Position numbers and translations under genes: made by a program. A stretch of 64,000 nt of DNA from Psychrobacter sp. I-STPA6b (GTDB lineage: Bacteria; Pseudomonadota; Gammaproteobacteria; Pseudomonadales; Moraxellaceae): NCBI RefSeq assembly GCF_020662265.1, contig NZ_VEWM01000122.1, forward strand, positions 186,001-250,000, in the 5' to 3' direction. Under the pieces are notes generated by a model. That model had not been told where the DNA came from. It did not search any database and saw nothing but the letters and a program-made list of their open reading frames with translations. Below are positions 48,325-56,277 of the stretch, piece after piece; position 1 is the stretch's first letter, and every line of letters starts with the position of its first letter.

Positions 48325-49800
48325 ATGAATGAATTAATGACGATAGGTTTAAATAGCTTAATGCCATTTGCCTCTATTATTATTGTTGTTTTGACGGTTT
48401 TGTTGGTGATGATTTTGATTGCTGCAAAGCGCTCACACTTCATCACGGCAACAATTAGTGTGATTGGATTGAATGCAGCACTGATTGTGCTGATGATGCA
48501 AATCTTAGGTTGGTATGCCATACCAGCCGAGATAGTCGTAGACCCTATGTTTGTGGTTGACTCTTTTGCCCAGTTTAACATGGTTGTGATTTTAGTATCA
48601 TCACTGGCTTGTTTTACCTTATCTTATGCTTATTTTGAGTCATTCAAAGATAAAAAAGAAGAGCTGTATTTATTGATGCTACTCTCTACTATTGGCGCAA
48701 TGTTGATGGTGTGTGCGCATAATCTTGCCTCATTCTTTATCAGCTTAGAGTTATTGTCCGTGCCATTATATGGCATGCTGGCATATGCTTTTATGCGCAA
48801 TCAATCGTTAGAGTCGGGTTTAAAGTATCTGGTTTTATCAGCAACTGCCTCTGCGACATTATTGATGGGTATGGCATTTGTGTATGCGGAAGTGGGTACA
48901 TTAGACTTTAAAGAAATCAGTGTTGCTATGCATTATGTACTAGAGTCACCATTGATGATTCTGGGTGCTACTATGATGTTATTTGCCATCGCTTTCAAGT
49001 TATCTGCTGCCCCTTTCCATACATGGACACCTGACGTCTATGAGGGTGCACCAGCGCCAATTGCGACATATCTGGCATCTGTGAGTAAAGTGGCCATGAT
49101 GGGATTAGCCATTCGTTTCTTAATTGATACAGCCGCCTTAGCAATTGAAAGTTTGCAAATGCTAATGATGGTTATTGCAACGTTATCAATATTGGTAGGT
49201 AACTTATTGGCAGTTCGTCAAAATAATTTAAAGCGTCTGCTAGGTTACTCTTCAATTGCTCATATGGGATATGTGCTGGTAGTGGTTGTTAGTATTGGTG
49301 CTGCTGCTGAAGTTGTCAGTAATATGTATATGGCAATGTATGCACTGACGTCGATTGGCTCTTTTGGCGTAATTACATTAATGTCAAGCCCTTATCAAGA
49401 TGCAGGTGAGGCTGATAAACTCAGTTATTATCAAGGCTTATTCTGGCGTCGACCAGTGATGACAGGGATGATGACGATTATGTTGCTATCTTTGGCAGGT
49501 ATCCCATTGACAGCAGGGTTCATTACCAAGTTTTTTGCAGTGTTATCAGCTGTTCAGGGGATGCAGTGGTTCTTAGCTGTTATGATTGTTGTTGGTAGTG
49601 CTATCGGCTTATACTATTATCTACGTGTATTACTGACAATGTATAAACGCCCTCATGGTAATATTAAATTTGATGCGATGCCTCATTGGGGCGCTCAAGT
49701 TGGTGGCATCATGATTATGATAGTAACTTTAGTGGTGATTTATTTTGGTATATTACCAAATGACTTGATTATATGGTCGGAGCAGGCACGGATTTGGTAA
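48325..49800 (+). CDS. nuoN: NADH-quinone oxidoreductase subunit N
   Basis: Third antiporter-like proton-pumping subunit, about 14 TM segments, 491 aa (E. coli 485). Signatures: FFISLELLSVPLYGMLAY (conserved Glu), LSAAPFHTWTPDVYEGAP and LKRLLGYSSIAHMGYVLV. CGAGGAGG lies 12 nt before the ATG. It is the last gene of the nuo operon; a terminator follows 50 nt later. Confidence 0.97.
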   Translation: MNELMTIGLNSLMPFASIIIVVLTVLLVMILIAAKRSHFITATISVIGLNAALIVLMMQILGWYAIPAEIVVDPMFVVDSFAQFNMVVILVSSLACFTLSYAYFESFKDKKEELYLLMLLSTIGAMLMVCAHNLASFFISLELLSVPLYGMLAYAFMRNQSLESGLKYLVLSATASATLLMGMAFVYAEVGTLDFKEISVAMHYVLESPLMILGATMMLFAIAFKLSAAPFHTWTPDVYEGAPAPIATYLASVSKVAMMGLAIRFLIDTAALAIESLQMLMMVIATLSILVGNLLAVRQNNLKRLLGYSSIAHMGYVLVVVVSIGAAAEVVSNMYMAMYALTSIGSFGVITLMSSPYQDAGEADKLSYYQGLFWRRPVMTGMMTIMLLSLAGIPLTAGFITKFFAVLSAVQGMQWFLAVMIVVGSAIGLYYYLRVLLTMYKRPHGNIKFDAMPHWGAQVGGIMIMIVTLVVIYFGILPNDLIIWSEQARIW

Positions 49801-49849
49801 TCTAAAAAGAAATAACTGTATAGACTGTAAAAGGTTGTTTGAGCATATA

Positions 49850-49888
49850 TAGGTGTTGGGTTTATGTTAAACTTAACACCTATTTTTA
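49850..49888 (+). terminator. Rho-independent terminator of the nuo operon
   Basis: TAGGTGTT (49850-49857) pairs with AACACCTA (49875-49882). Inside, GTTTA and TAAAC pair around TGT. The stem runs into ATTTTTATA. Confidence 0.75.
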
Positions 49889-49959
49889 TATAAAAATAGG
49901 CTGAATTTTGCTATAAATATGAACATTGATAATAGTTATTAGCCTATGAGTAAGTATTT

Positions 49960-50823
49960 ATGAGTAATAATATTGTGCCGGTACGGGTATTGAGCAAGAC
50001 AACATGGACACCAAAGCTATTTAGCTTTCGGGTGACACGTCCTAGTAGCTTTAAGTTTACAGCAGGTCAGTTTGTACGTTTGGGTGTCAATCCCAGTCAG
50101 CTTACCTACTATAGACAACTGAAGCTGTGTAACCAGCTAGCTGGTTATGACCCTGCTTCTAATTTACAAAGTATGACATGGCTACCTGCAAATACAGATA
50201 TTTTTCGAGCCTACTCGATTGTTTCATCGCCTTATGATGAAGAGATAGAGTTTTTTTCTATTGTGATTGCTGATGGTGCATTTACCTCACAGCTCCAGCA
50301 TTTACAAGTTGGTGATGAATTGCTTTTAAATACCACACCTTTTGGATTTTTGACATTGGCACGTTATCAAAAACCATTACCAAAGGATTTATGGTTATTG
50401 GCAACAGGAACAGGTGTTGCGCCTTTTCTATCTATGTTACAAGATTTGCAAACATGGCAGGATTATGAACATATTGTTTTGGCATACAGTGCAAGAACAT
50501 GTGCAGAGCTTGCTTATCTTGAAAAAATTGGGCGACTAGTTGAAGAGTTTGCTCAGTTAGTAGAGAGTCCTGCAACATTTACTTTTGTACCAATTGTGAC
50601 ACGTGAAGAAATGGCAGGTGCATTAGCAGAACGTTTGCCTAAGCTTTTATTAAGTGGTGAGTTAGAAAAGCAGGTTGGTATGAAGTTATTGCCTGAAAGC
50701 TCTCATGTTATGCTTTGTGGAAACCCACAGATGGTTGATGATACAAAAGAAGCCTTGAAGCAGATGGGGCTAACCATGAATCGACGTGGTGAGGGCAATA
50801 TTGCAGTAGAAAACTATTGGTAG
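49960..50823 (+). CDS. fpr: Ferredoxin--NADP+ reductase
   Basis: FAD enzyme exchanging electrons between NADPH and ferredoxin or flavodoxin, cytosolic. Seen: the FAD motif RAYSIVSSPYDEEIEFF (RxYS), the NADP-binding GTGVAPFLSM, LCGNPQMVDDTKEAL and the bacterial-type C-terminus AVENYW. At 287 aa it is about 30 residues longer than subclass-I Fpr proteins (about 258 aa). The extra is an insert at about residues 46-82 (YYRQLKLCNQLAGYDP...SMTWLPANTD) before the FAD motif. It stands alone after the nuo terminator. Confidence 0.9.
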   Translation: MSNNIVPVRVLSKTTWTPKLFSFRVTRPSSFKFTAGQFVRLGVNPSQLTYYRQLKLCNQLAGYDPASNLQSMTWLPANTDIFRAYSIVSSPYDEEIEFFSIVIADGAFTSQLQHLQVGDELLLNTTPFGFLTLARYQKPLPKDLWLLATGTGVAPFLSMLQDLQTWQDYEHIVLAYSARTCAELAYLEKIGRLVEEFAQLVESPATFTFVPIVTREEMAGALAERLPKLLLSGELEKQVGMKLLPESSHVMLCGNPQMVDDTKEALKQMGLTMNRRGEGNIAVENYW

Positions 50824-50877
50824 TTCAGTCTAGGGTGTTGGGATAAGGAAGGATTAATTAAGTTTGCTTAATGGTGA

Positions 50878-50928
50878 AGTGTAGGAAACAATAAGGCATC
50901 AAAGGAAAGACACCTTGATTCCTACACT
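50878..50928. repeat. Inverted repeat between convergent genes
   Basis: AGTGTAGGAA (50878-50887) and TTCCTACACT (50919-50928) are perfect 10-bp complements with a 31-nt loop that itself contains AAGG/CCTT. It lies between fpr and the convergent unknown gene. No T run follows on either strand. Confidence 0.5.
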
Positions 50929-50949
50929 CAGTTATACTGACAGCTTATT

Positions 50950-51690
50950 TTATTCCATGCTAGGGCTGGTTGCATCACTAACTGGTTGGATAGGACCGTC
51001 CATCAGTTCTGGTTGATCAGCTGGGGTGACAATGTCTTCGCCGCTGCTATTAATAAACAAGTTTTTAATTTTAACTTGTGACTTTAGTACTAGTTGTTCT
51101 TCTTCCACAACACCATAATTCACATGAAACTTATGTAAAGTACTCATGATTTTTTCATTTTTCTTTAACCAGCGATGTATATCTAAGTAAATGATATTAT
51201 CTTTGGGACGGGCGATATTGATATAACTTAGAATAAAGCCAAGAGGGTCTTTTTTAAGGATTCGATGATAAAACCAGATGACAGCTTTAATTCCTTGTAG
51301 TTTTAAAAATGACTGACAGCGTAGTTTTAGTACATCGGTATAGGTCTTTTGCGCAAAAACAAAGCGTTGTACATTGTTATCAATCTGCACATGTACCAGA
51401 CCAAAGTTACCAGCAACTTCTGCATAGATGCCAGCGACTTCAATTGTACAAAACAGGCGAAACCAGTCATCGTGTAACTCAACTCGCAGCTCTAAAATAG
51501 CGTCCACATTATTGGTTACGAATTTTTTGAGTGCATCATTGATATATTGTTGATTCACAGGTAAAGCAAACTCATCATCAACTATATCGGAGGCTTTATC
51601 CATCAAGTTTTTTGCTGTTGAGGCAATGTGATACCATGTTTCACTCAGGCTATCTGAGACAGTATCGATAAATGGCTGTGATTCTTGCAC
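50950..51690 (-). CDS. Conserved-looking protein of unknown function
   Basis: No family recognised. I start at the GTG at 51690 (246 aa), because AAGGA lies 8 nt upstream; the ORF is open 14 codons further to a TTG. The protein has no clear signal peptide or TM segment. Residues about 1-35 are helical and acidic (SLSETWYHIASTAKNLMDKA). The middle (about 60-200) has alternating beta-strand patterns (AILELRVELHDDWFRLFCTI, VHVQIDNNVQRFVF) and LKLQGIKAVIWFYHRILKKDPLG is split there by a turn. The C-terminal 35 residues are Pro/Asp/Ser-rich and disordered. It is divergent from the TonB-family gene. Confidence 0.65.
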   Translation of the reverse strand: MQESQPFIDTVSDSLSETWYHIASTAKNLMDKASDIVDDEFALPVNQQYINDALKKFVTNNVDAILELRVELHDDWFRLFCTIEVAGIYAEVAGNFGLVHVQIDNNVQRFVFAQKTYTDVLKLRCQSFLKLQGIKAVIWFYHRILKKDPLGFILSYINIARPKDNIIYLDIHRWLKKNEKIMSTLHKFHVNYGVVEEEQLVLKSQVKIKNLFINSSGEDIVTPADQPELMDGPIQPVSDATSPSME

Positions 51691-51927
51691 AGATTTAATC
51701 CTTCTGGTTAAACAAACGAACTTAGTGTTCAATGTATGAAGAGTGTGTTTTCAAGTGTTTGCAATGATGCTAACTGAAGTTGTCATGAATGTATAAAATA
51801 GTCGCCCATTTTAACAAAGTTACTCGTCATCTGTGTTAGATTATGTGACATATCAGCGCATCATGGTATCATATGATGTGTCGATAAATCAGCCACAAAA
51901 CGTGTTTGTAAGTCAAAGAGATTATTG

Positions 51928-52815
51928 ATGGCTCATATAAAAGATTCCCAAAGTTACCATTTTTCTGCTCAAGCACCACAGCGTGATTTTAGCATGCTGT
52001 TTGCAGTTGTCGTAGCAGTGGTGGTGCATGCTGTCATCATTTGGGGGATTACATTTTCAGATAACATTAGCCCCGCAGATAAAGTACAAGAAGTGGCAAC
52101 TGTACTGACGCAAAATATGCAAGAAAATGAAGAGGCTAATTTTATTGCCAATGCTTCACAAGAAGGCGGTGGGCAAGTGAGACAGCAGCTACGCTTGGAG
52201 ACGACTCAGATTAGTCCGATGAGTGATGATGCGATGAATGATACACAAGATATCATCAATCTACAAAAACAGCAGCGTCAACAGCGTTATCAAGATAGCT
52301 ATCTAAGAACGACGCTCAGTTATCGTGAAGTAGAGCAACAAAGTGATAATAAAGAAGAAGATACACACGATGATTTACGAGAGCAGGAGGAAAGATTGCG
52401 TCAAGAGATTGCCACTCTTGAAGCGCAATTGTCACAAAAGCAGCAAGTATTTGCTAAAAAGACAAAAATTGAAACAGTGGATAGTAATGCGACCACACAT
52501 GGCAAAGCAGCACAGTATTTAGAGCGCTTTCGTCAGCATGTAGAAAATGTAGCGACTCAACACTATCCTGCACAGGCACAATTACAAAATATTCATGGTG
52601 ATGTGCGTTTAATGGTTATTATTAGTAGTGATGGTACAGTCAAAGCCATTCGTTTATTAGAATCTTCGGGTTCAACGATTTTAGATGAAGCCGCTAAAAA
52701 GTCAGTACGTCAATCTGCACCTTTCGGTAAGTTTACCGATGATATGAGTGATATAGTAGAGTTGCGTATCATTAGGACATGGCGATACTCAGATAGTATT
52801 CAGGTAACTTATTAG
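51928..52815 (+). CDS. TonB-family protein
   Basis: Bitopic envelope protein with a C-terminal TonB domain, 295 aa from the ATG at 51928 (a TTG just before is rejected). TM helix at about 22-43 (MLFAVVVAVVVHAVIIWGIT), containing the His seen in TonB signal anchors. The periplasmic region is Gln-rich with a predicted coiled coil at about 145-180 (REQEERLRQEIATLEAQL). The TonB C-terminal domain (about 205-285) has HGDVRLMVIISSDGTVKAIR and LDEAAKKSVRQSAPFGKF. It lacks the usual Pro-rich EP/KP spacer and no exbB or exbD is adjacent, so it may not energise receptors. Confidence 0.85.
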   Translation: MAHIKDSQSYHFSAQAPQRDFSMLFAVVVAVVVHAVIIWGITFSDNISPADKVQEVATVLTQNMQENEEANFIANASQEGGGQVRQQLRLETTQISPMSDDAMNDTQDIINLQKQQRQQRYQDSYLRTTLSYREVEQQSDNKEEDTHDDLREQEERLRQEIATLEAQLSQKQQVFAKKTKIETVDSNATTHGKAAQYLERFRQHVENVATQHYPAQAQLQNIHGDVRLMVIISSDGTVKAIRLLESSGSTILDEAAKKSVRQSAPFGKFTDDMSDIVELRIIRTWRYSDSIQVTY

Positions 52816-52850
52816 TTAGTAGCGTTGAGCTTATGTCATTATAGTTATAA

Positions 52851-52887
52851 AAAAATGGCTTAGGGTTTTATTCTCTAAGCCATTTTT
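52851..52887. terminator. Bidirectional terminator between TonB-family and MipA-like genes
   Basis: AAAAATGGCTTAG (52851-52863) and CTAAGCCATTTTT (52875-52887) form a perfect 13-bp stem with an 11-nt loop, with A and T runs on either side, so it can act on both strands between convergent genes. Confidence 0.92.
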
Positions 52888-52910
52888 ACAGCTGTTTTAG
52901 GAATGGATTT

Positions 52911-53717
52911 TTAAAAATTATACAATAAACCGATGGTTGTTTTTGCTTCTGTGCGATTTTTTACCATTGGGCTGTCATACTGTGCATCTGGTAGATAGGT
53001 GAAGCTTTGATTCGCAAATCCAGCAAAATGCTCATTAATTTCGTAACGGGCACTTAAGTTAACATAAGGGCGGAAGCTTTGTTTAGCTTGATAAGCATCA
53101 ACGCCTGAGCGTTTTGCCTCTTGTTCACTTACTCCATAATAGTAGTTGCTATAGTTTTTATCATACCACTCAAATCCTACACTCGGATATGCTGTAAAGT
53201 TATCACGACTGTACTTTGCCACATAGTTAATCCGACCCATATTGCCATCGCTATTTCCACTGACATCATGGGCGGCTTGTATACGAAAACCGCCAATTGG
53301 AGTAGTGTGTAAGTATTCTGCACCTACAACAATACTTCGTTTACGTTCATCAAGCTGTGCCAAATTACCTTTAGCATCATCTGGATTAAACGGTGTGCCA
53401 TTTAGCTGGGCATAGGCGGAAATTCGTTTGTTATTATCTTTTGTAAGATAAGCACCAATTTGATTTCCACGCGCATACACACGATTATTATCATAAAATA
53501 GGCTGGGTAAAATATGAACCTGTGTATCCTTTGTATCATAGACAGAGCGAGTCATGACAGCATTAATACCCACACTCAGTTTTGCTTCTGGATCTGCTGT
53601 TAATGGCTTCGTCTCAGCCATGACAGTATGGCTGCAGCCAATGGCAACTAGAGCAAGCAACGTGCGATGATATATCATAGGTATATGAGTGGTTCGTTGG
53701 AGAGATGATAAAAGCAT
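52911..53717 (-). CDS. mipA: MipA/OmpV family outer-membrane protein
   Basis: Outer-membrane beta-barrel of the MipA/OmpV family; E. coli MipA scaffolds MltA and PBP1B in the murein machinery, while OmpV-type members are porin-like. A signal peptide core (LLALVAIGCSHTVMA) ends at about residue 34. The mature part has alternating aromatic strands, the family segment YSNYYYGVSEQEAKRS and a final strand ending in Phe (TTIGLLYNF), the usual signature for BAM assembly. M14 (53678) is an alternative start; neither has a strong ribosome binding site. It shares a terminator with the convergent TonB-family gene. Confidence 0.85.
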   Translation of the reverse strand: MLLSSLQRTTHIPMIYHRTLLALVAIGCSHTVMAETKPLTADPEAKLSVGINAVMTRSVYDTKDTQVHILPSLFYDNNRVYARGNQIGAYLTKDNNKRISAYAQLNGTPFNPDDAKGNLAQLDERKRSIVVGAEYLHTTPIGGFRIQAAHDVSGNSDGNMGRINYVAKYSRDNFTAYPSVGFEWYDKNYSNYYYGVSEQEAKRSGVDAYQAKQSFRPYVNLSARYEINEHFAGFANQSFTYLPDAQYDSPMVKNRTEAKTTIGLLYNF

Positions 53718-53774
53718 GAGAGTCTCACATATAGAGTTGATATGAAATGTATATGGGATATTTTAGTTTGTTAA

Positions 53775-54506
53775 TTAGCTCAAGTGTAATGCTATCTGCT
53801 GATGAATGTCTAGCCAAATCCAGAAAAAACTTATCGTACATAGACAAATGATGCTCCAAGGTAGGATGACTGAAAGTACTTTGGATTTTAAATGTGATAA
53901 GGCTATTGAACCTCCAATTACGGCACCTGTTAATGCACCTCCAATATGCCCTGCGTTGTCTATACCAGGAATCGCAAATCCATAGACCAGATTAATTGCC
54001 ATAATAATTGCCAAGCTTTTCATATTAAGTTGAATACCATTGACTGTCATTTTTAATAATGCGGCAACTAACAAAGCACCACCAATACCCATAATGCCAC
54101 CTGAAGCACCTGCAGATATTGCCGGTAGAGTGGTACTGCCATCTAGTAGAGACTGCCAACCTAAATAGTTATTTAGCAAGTTGCCACCCACTGCTGATAA
54201 TAAGAAAATAATAAGAAACTTAATATGACCAAACATTGGCTCAGCAACTTGTCCAAAAAAATACATGGCAAAGGCATTAAATAGTAAGTGCATCAAACCA
54301 ATATGTAAAAAGGCACTACTGAATAGTCGCCATGGCTCATAGCCCATACTGAGAGGGAGAACATTTGCACCCCATTTAATAAGATCTTGTGAGGAAGGAT
54401 TATCGATATTAACACCAGTTAGGGCTTGGATAATAAAGAGTAGTACTATTGAAATTAGCAATAAAGTTGTAACTGGAGCGAATTTTAATAAACTTTGTAT
54501 TTTCAT
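53775..54506 (-). CDS. Rhomboid family intramembrane serine protease
   Basis: Membrane-embedded serine protease with six or seven TM segments in 243 aa. The catalytic dyad is visible as S135 in the GxSG motif (SAGASGGIMG) and H187 in the last core helix (NAGHIGGALTGAVIGG). The TM2 motif HIGLMHLLFNAFAMYFFG carries the HxxxN-type histidine and asparagine of the oxyanion hole, and WR in L1 (EPWRLFSSAFLH) is also present. Substrates are unknown. Lies upstream of the mipA-like gene on the same strand (57-nt gap). Confidence 0.93.
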   Translation of the reverse strand: MKIQSLLKFAPVTTLLLISIVLLFIIQALTGVNIDNPSSQDLIKWGANVLPLSMGYEPWRLFSSAFLHIGLMHLLFNAFAMYFFGQVAEPMFGHIKFLIIFLLSAVGGNLLNNYLGWQSLLDGSTTLPAISAGASGGIMGIGGALLVAALLKMTVNGIQLNMKSLAIIMAINLVYGFAIPGIDNAGHIGGALTGAVIGGSIALSHLKSKVLSVILPWSIICLCTISFFWIWLDIHQQIALHLS

Positions 54507-54845
54507 AACGGTCTTTAACTAGATGTTAGGCATAGAGTGAGAATGGTGACATGGTTGTAGTATCAACTTAATTTTCTTCCTTTGCTTTTAGCTAGCTAGA
54601 TGGTTTATACCGTTGATAGGTATCATCCAGTCGTATGGAGTGAGAATTAATTGACCATCATGTCGTCGTCCTTTTGACTATAATGAAGGTGGAGTAATAA
54701 AAAACCACCTTTTGTATCTATATCATAAAATATATAACAAAAGGTGGTGGTTTTTTGACGACTTGCCCTAGATTAGATAAGAGCATACCTCATGCCTATG
54801 CAATGATGCTCATACTATGCAAGATAACTTGGTCCCAGTACACTT
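54507..54845. other. Spacer between lldD and rhomboid gene
   Basis: This 339-bp spacer holds the lldD terminator (54698-54756) and the presumed rhomboid promoter. No gene is supported. Confidence 0.5.
54698..54756 (-). terminator. Strong terminator of lldP-lldD
   Basis: Read on the minus strand, CCACCTTTTGT (54747-54737) and ACAAAAGGTGG (54715-54705) form an 11-bp stem with a 21-nt AT-rich loop, followed by a run of six T. A/T runs on both flanks also allow function on the plus strand. Confidence 0.85.
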
Positions 54846-56057
54846 TTAACCCCAATGCATCGGTGCAATATGAGGATTAGATGCTTTTAAATGCTCAAAT
54901 GTACCTTTAACAAGGATGTCATCAGTAACTGTATGAATGTCTGTATGACCACAAAATGCCATGGTGACATCACATTCTTTGTAGATAATCTCTAATGCAC
55001 GGCGAACACCATCTTCACCATATGCACCTAGACCATACAAGAATGAGCGCCCAATCATTGTACCTTTTGCACCCATTGCGATGGCTTTTAGTACATCTTG
55101 TCCAGAGCGGATACCACTATCAAGCCAAATTTCAATATTACTGTTTTCTGCTTGGATGGCTTGTACAATATCGGGTAGGGCAGCAATAGAAGAAGGTGCG
55201 CCGTCAAGTTGGCGACCACCGTGGTTAGATACAATTAATGCATCTGCGCCACTACGTGCAGCTAAGATGGCATCTTCTGGCTCCATGATACCTTTAATAA
55301 TCAGTTTGCCACCCCATAGCTCTTTGATTTGTGCAACATCATCCCAGCTTAATCCTGGATCAAATTGTTCAGCTGTCCAAGAAGATAAAGAGGATAAATC
55401 CCCAACACCTTTAGCATGACCGACAATGTTTCCAAATGTATGGCGTTTTGTGCCAAGCATGTTCATGCACCATTCAGGCTTGGTCATTAAGTTGAGAATA
55501 TTTTTAAGTGTTGGTTTTGGTGGTGCAGACAGACCATTTTTAATGTCTTTATGGCGTTGTCCAAGTACTTGTAGGTCAGCTGTCAGAATCAGAGCTGAAC
55601 AGTTGGCTGCTTTGGCACGATTGATAAGATTATGCATAAACTCTTTATCGCGCATCACATATAGCTGAAACCAAAAAGGACTACTGGTATTTTCAGCGAC
55701 ATCTTCAATTGAGCAAATACTCATGGTAGATAGTGAAAAAGGGATACCAAACTTTTCTGCCGCGCGAGCTGCGTGGATTTCACCATCTGCCCACATCATG
55801 CCAGTAAATCCAGTAGGTGCGATAGCAACTGGCATCTTCACATCTTGTCCAATCATCTTGGTAGCAAGGCTGCGTCCTTCCATATCAACAAGCACTCTTT
55901 GACGCAACTTGATACGGTCAAAGTCAGTTTCATTATTGCGGTAGGTTGTTTGTGTCCATGATCCAGAGTCGACATAGTCATAGAACATACGCGGTACTTT
56001 GCGTTCAGCTACTTGGCGTAGATCTTCAATCTCTGTAATTTTTGTTAAGTCTTTCAT
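54846..56057 (-). CDS. lldD: FMN-dependent L-lactate dehydrogenase
   Basis: Membrane-associated flavoenzyme oxidising L-lactate to pyruvate and passing electrons to quinone. It belongs to the FMN alpha-hydroxy-acid dehydrogenase family: DYVDSGSWTQTTYRNN at the N-terminus, APTGFTGMMWADGE, and the catalytic H279 with R282 in VSNHGGRQLDGAPSS. Phosphate-binding DSGIRSGQDVLKA and GTMIGRSFLYGL follow. At 403 aa it is close to E. coli LldD (396). It lies downstream of the lactate permease gene with a hairpin in between, which supports lactate over other hydroxy acids. No lldR or dld is adjacent. Confidence 0.93.
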   Translation of the reverse strand: MKDLTKITEIEDLRQVAERKVPRMFYDYVDSGSWTQTTYRNNETDFDRIKLRQRVLVDMEGRSLATKMIGQDVKMPVAIAPTGFTGMMWADGEIHAARAAEKFGIPFSLSTMSICSIEDVAENTSSPFWFQLYVMRDKEFMHNLINRAKAANCSALILTADLQVLGQRHKDIKNGLSAPPKPTLKNILNLMTKPEWCMNMLGTKRHTFGNIVGHAKGVGDLSSLSSWTAEQFDPGLSWDDVAQIKELWGGKLIIKGIMEPEDAILAARSGADALIVSNHGGRQLDGAPSSIAALPDIVQAIQAENSNIEIWLDSGIRSGQDVLKAIAMGAKGTMIGRSFLYGLGAYGEDGVRRALEIIYKECDVTMAFCGHTDIHTVTDDILVKGTFEHLKASNPHIAPMHWG

Positions 56058-56081
56058 AATACTACCTTTATTTATGACATA

Positions 56082-56110
56082 AAGCCTGTGTCACATGATG
56101 ACACAGACTT
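56082..56110 (-). promoter_or_regulatory. Intercistronic hairpin before lldD
   Basis: On the minus strand AAGTCTGTGTCA and TGACACAGGCTT form a 12-bp stem (one U-G pair) with a 5-nt loop, ending 24 nt before the lldD ATG. No T run follows, so an mRNA-stabilising or translation-control element is more likely than a terminator. Confidence 0.55.
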
Positions 56111-56277
56111 AAAGAAGCAATGCAATGGATGAGCAAAGTAAGGTTATGGAATGCCTTCTTATATTCTAATACCATATTAACGAATATTCATGTACTATCT
56201 GAACTATTTCAGTAAAGTAAGGTAAATTAAAATAGGGTTTGTCAAACTTTGCTCATTAATACACATAAGAAATACAG

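Noticed and set aside
54846-56057. Other alpha-hydroxy-acid oxidase (e.g. glycolate or mandelate type) instead of LldD
   Set aside because: Adjacency to a lactate permease in the same orientation and length close to LldD favour L-lactate.
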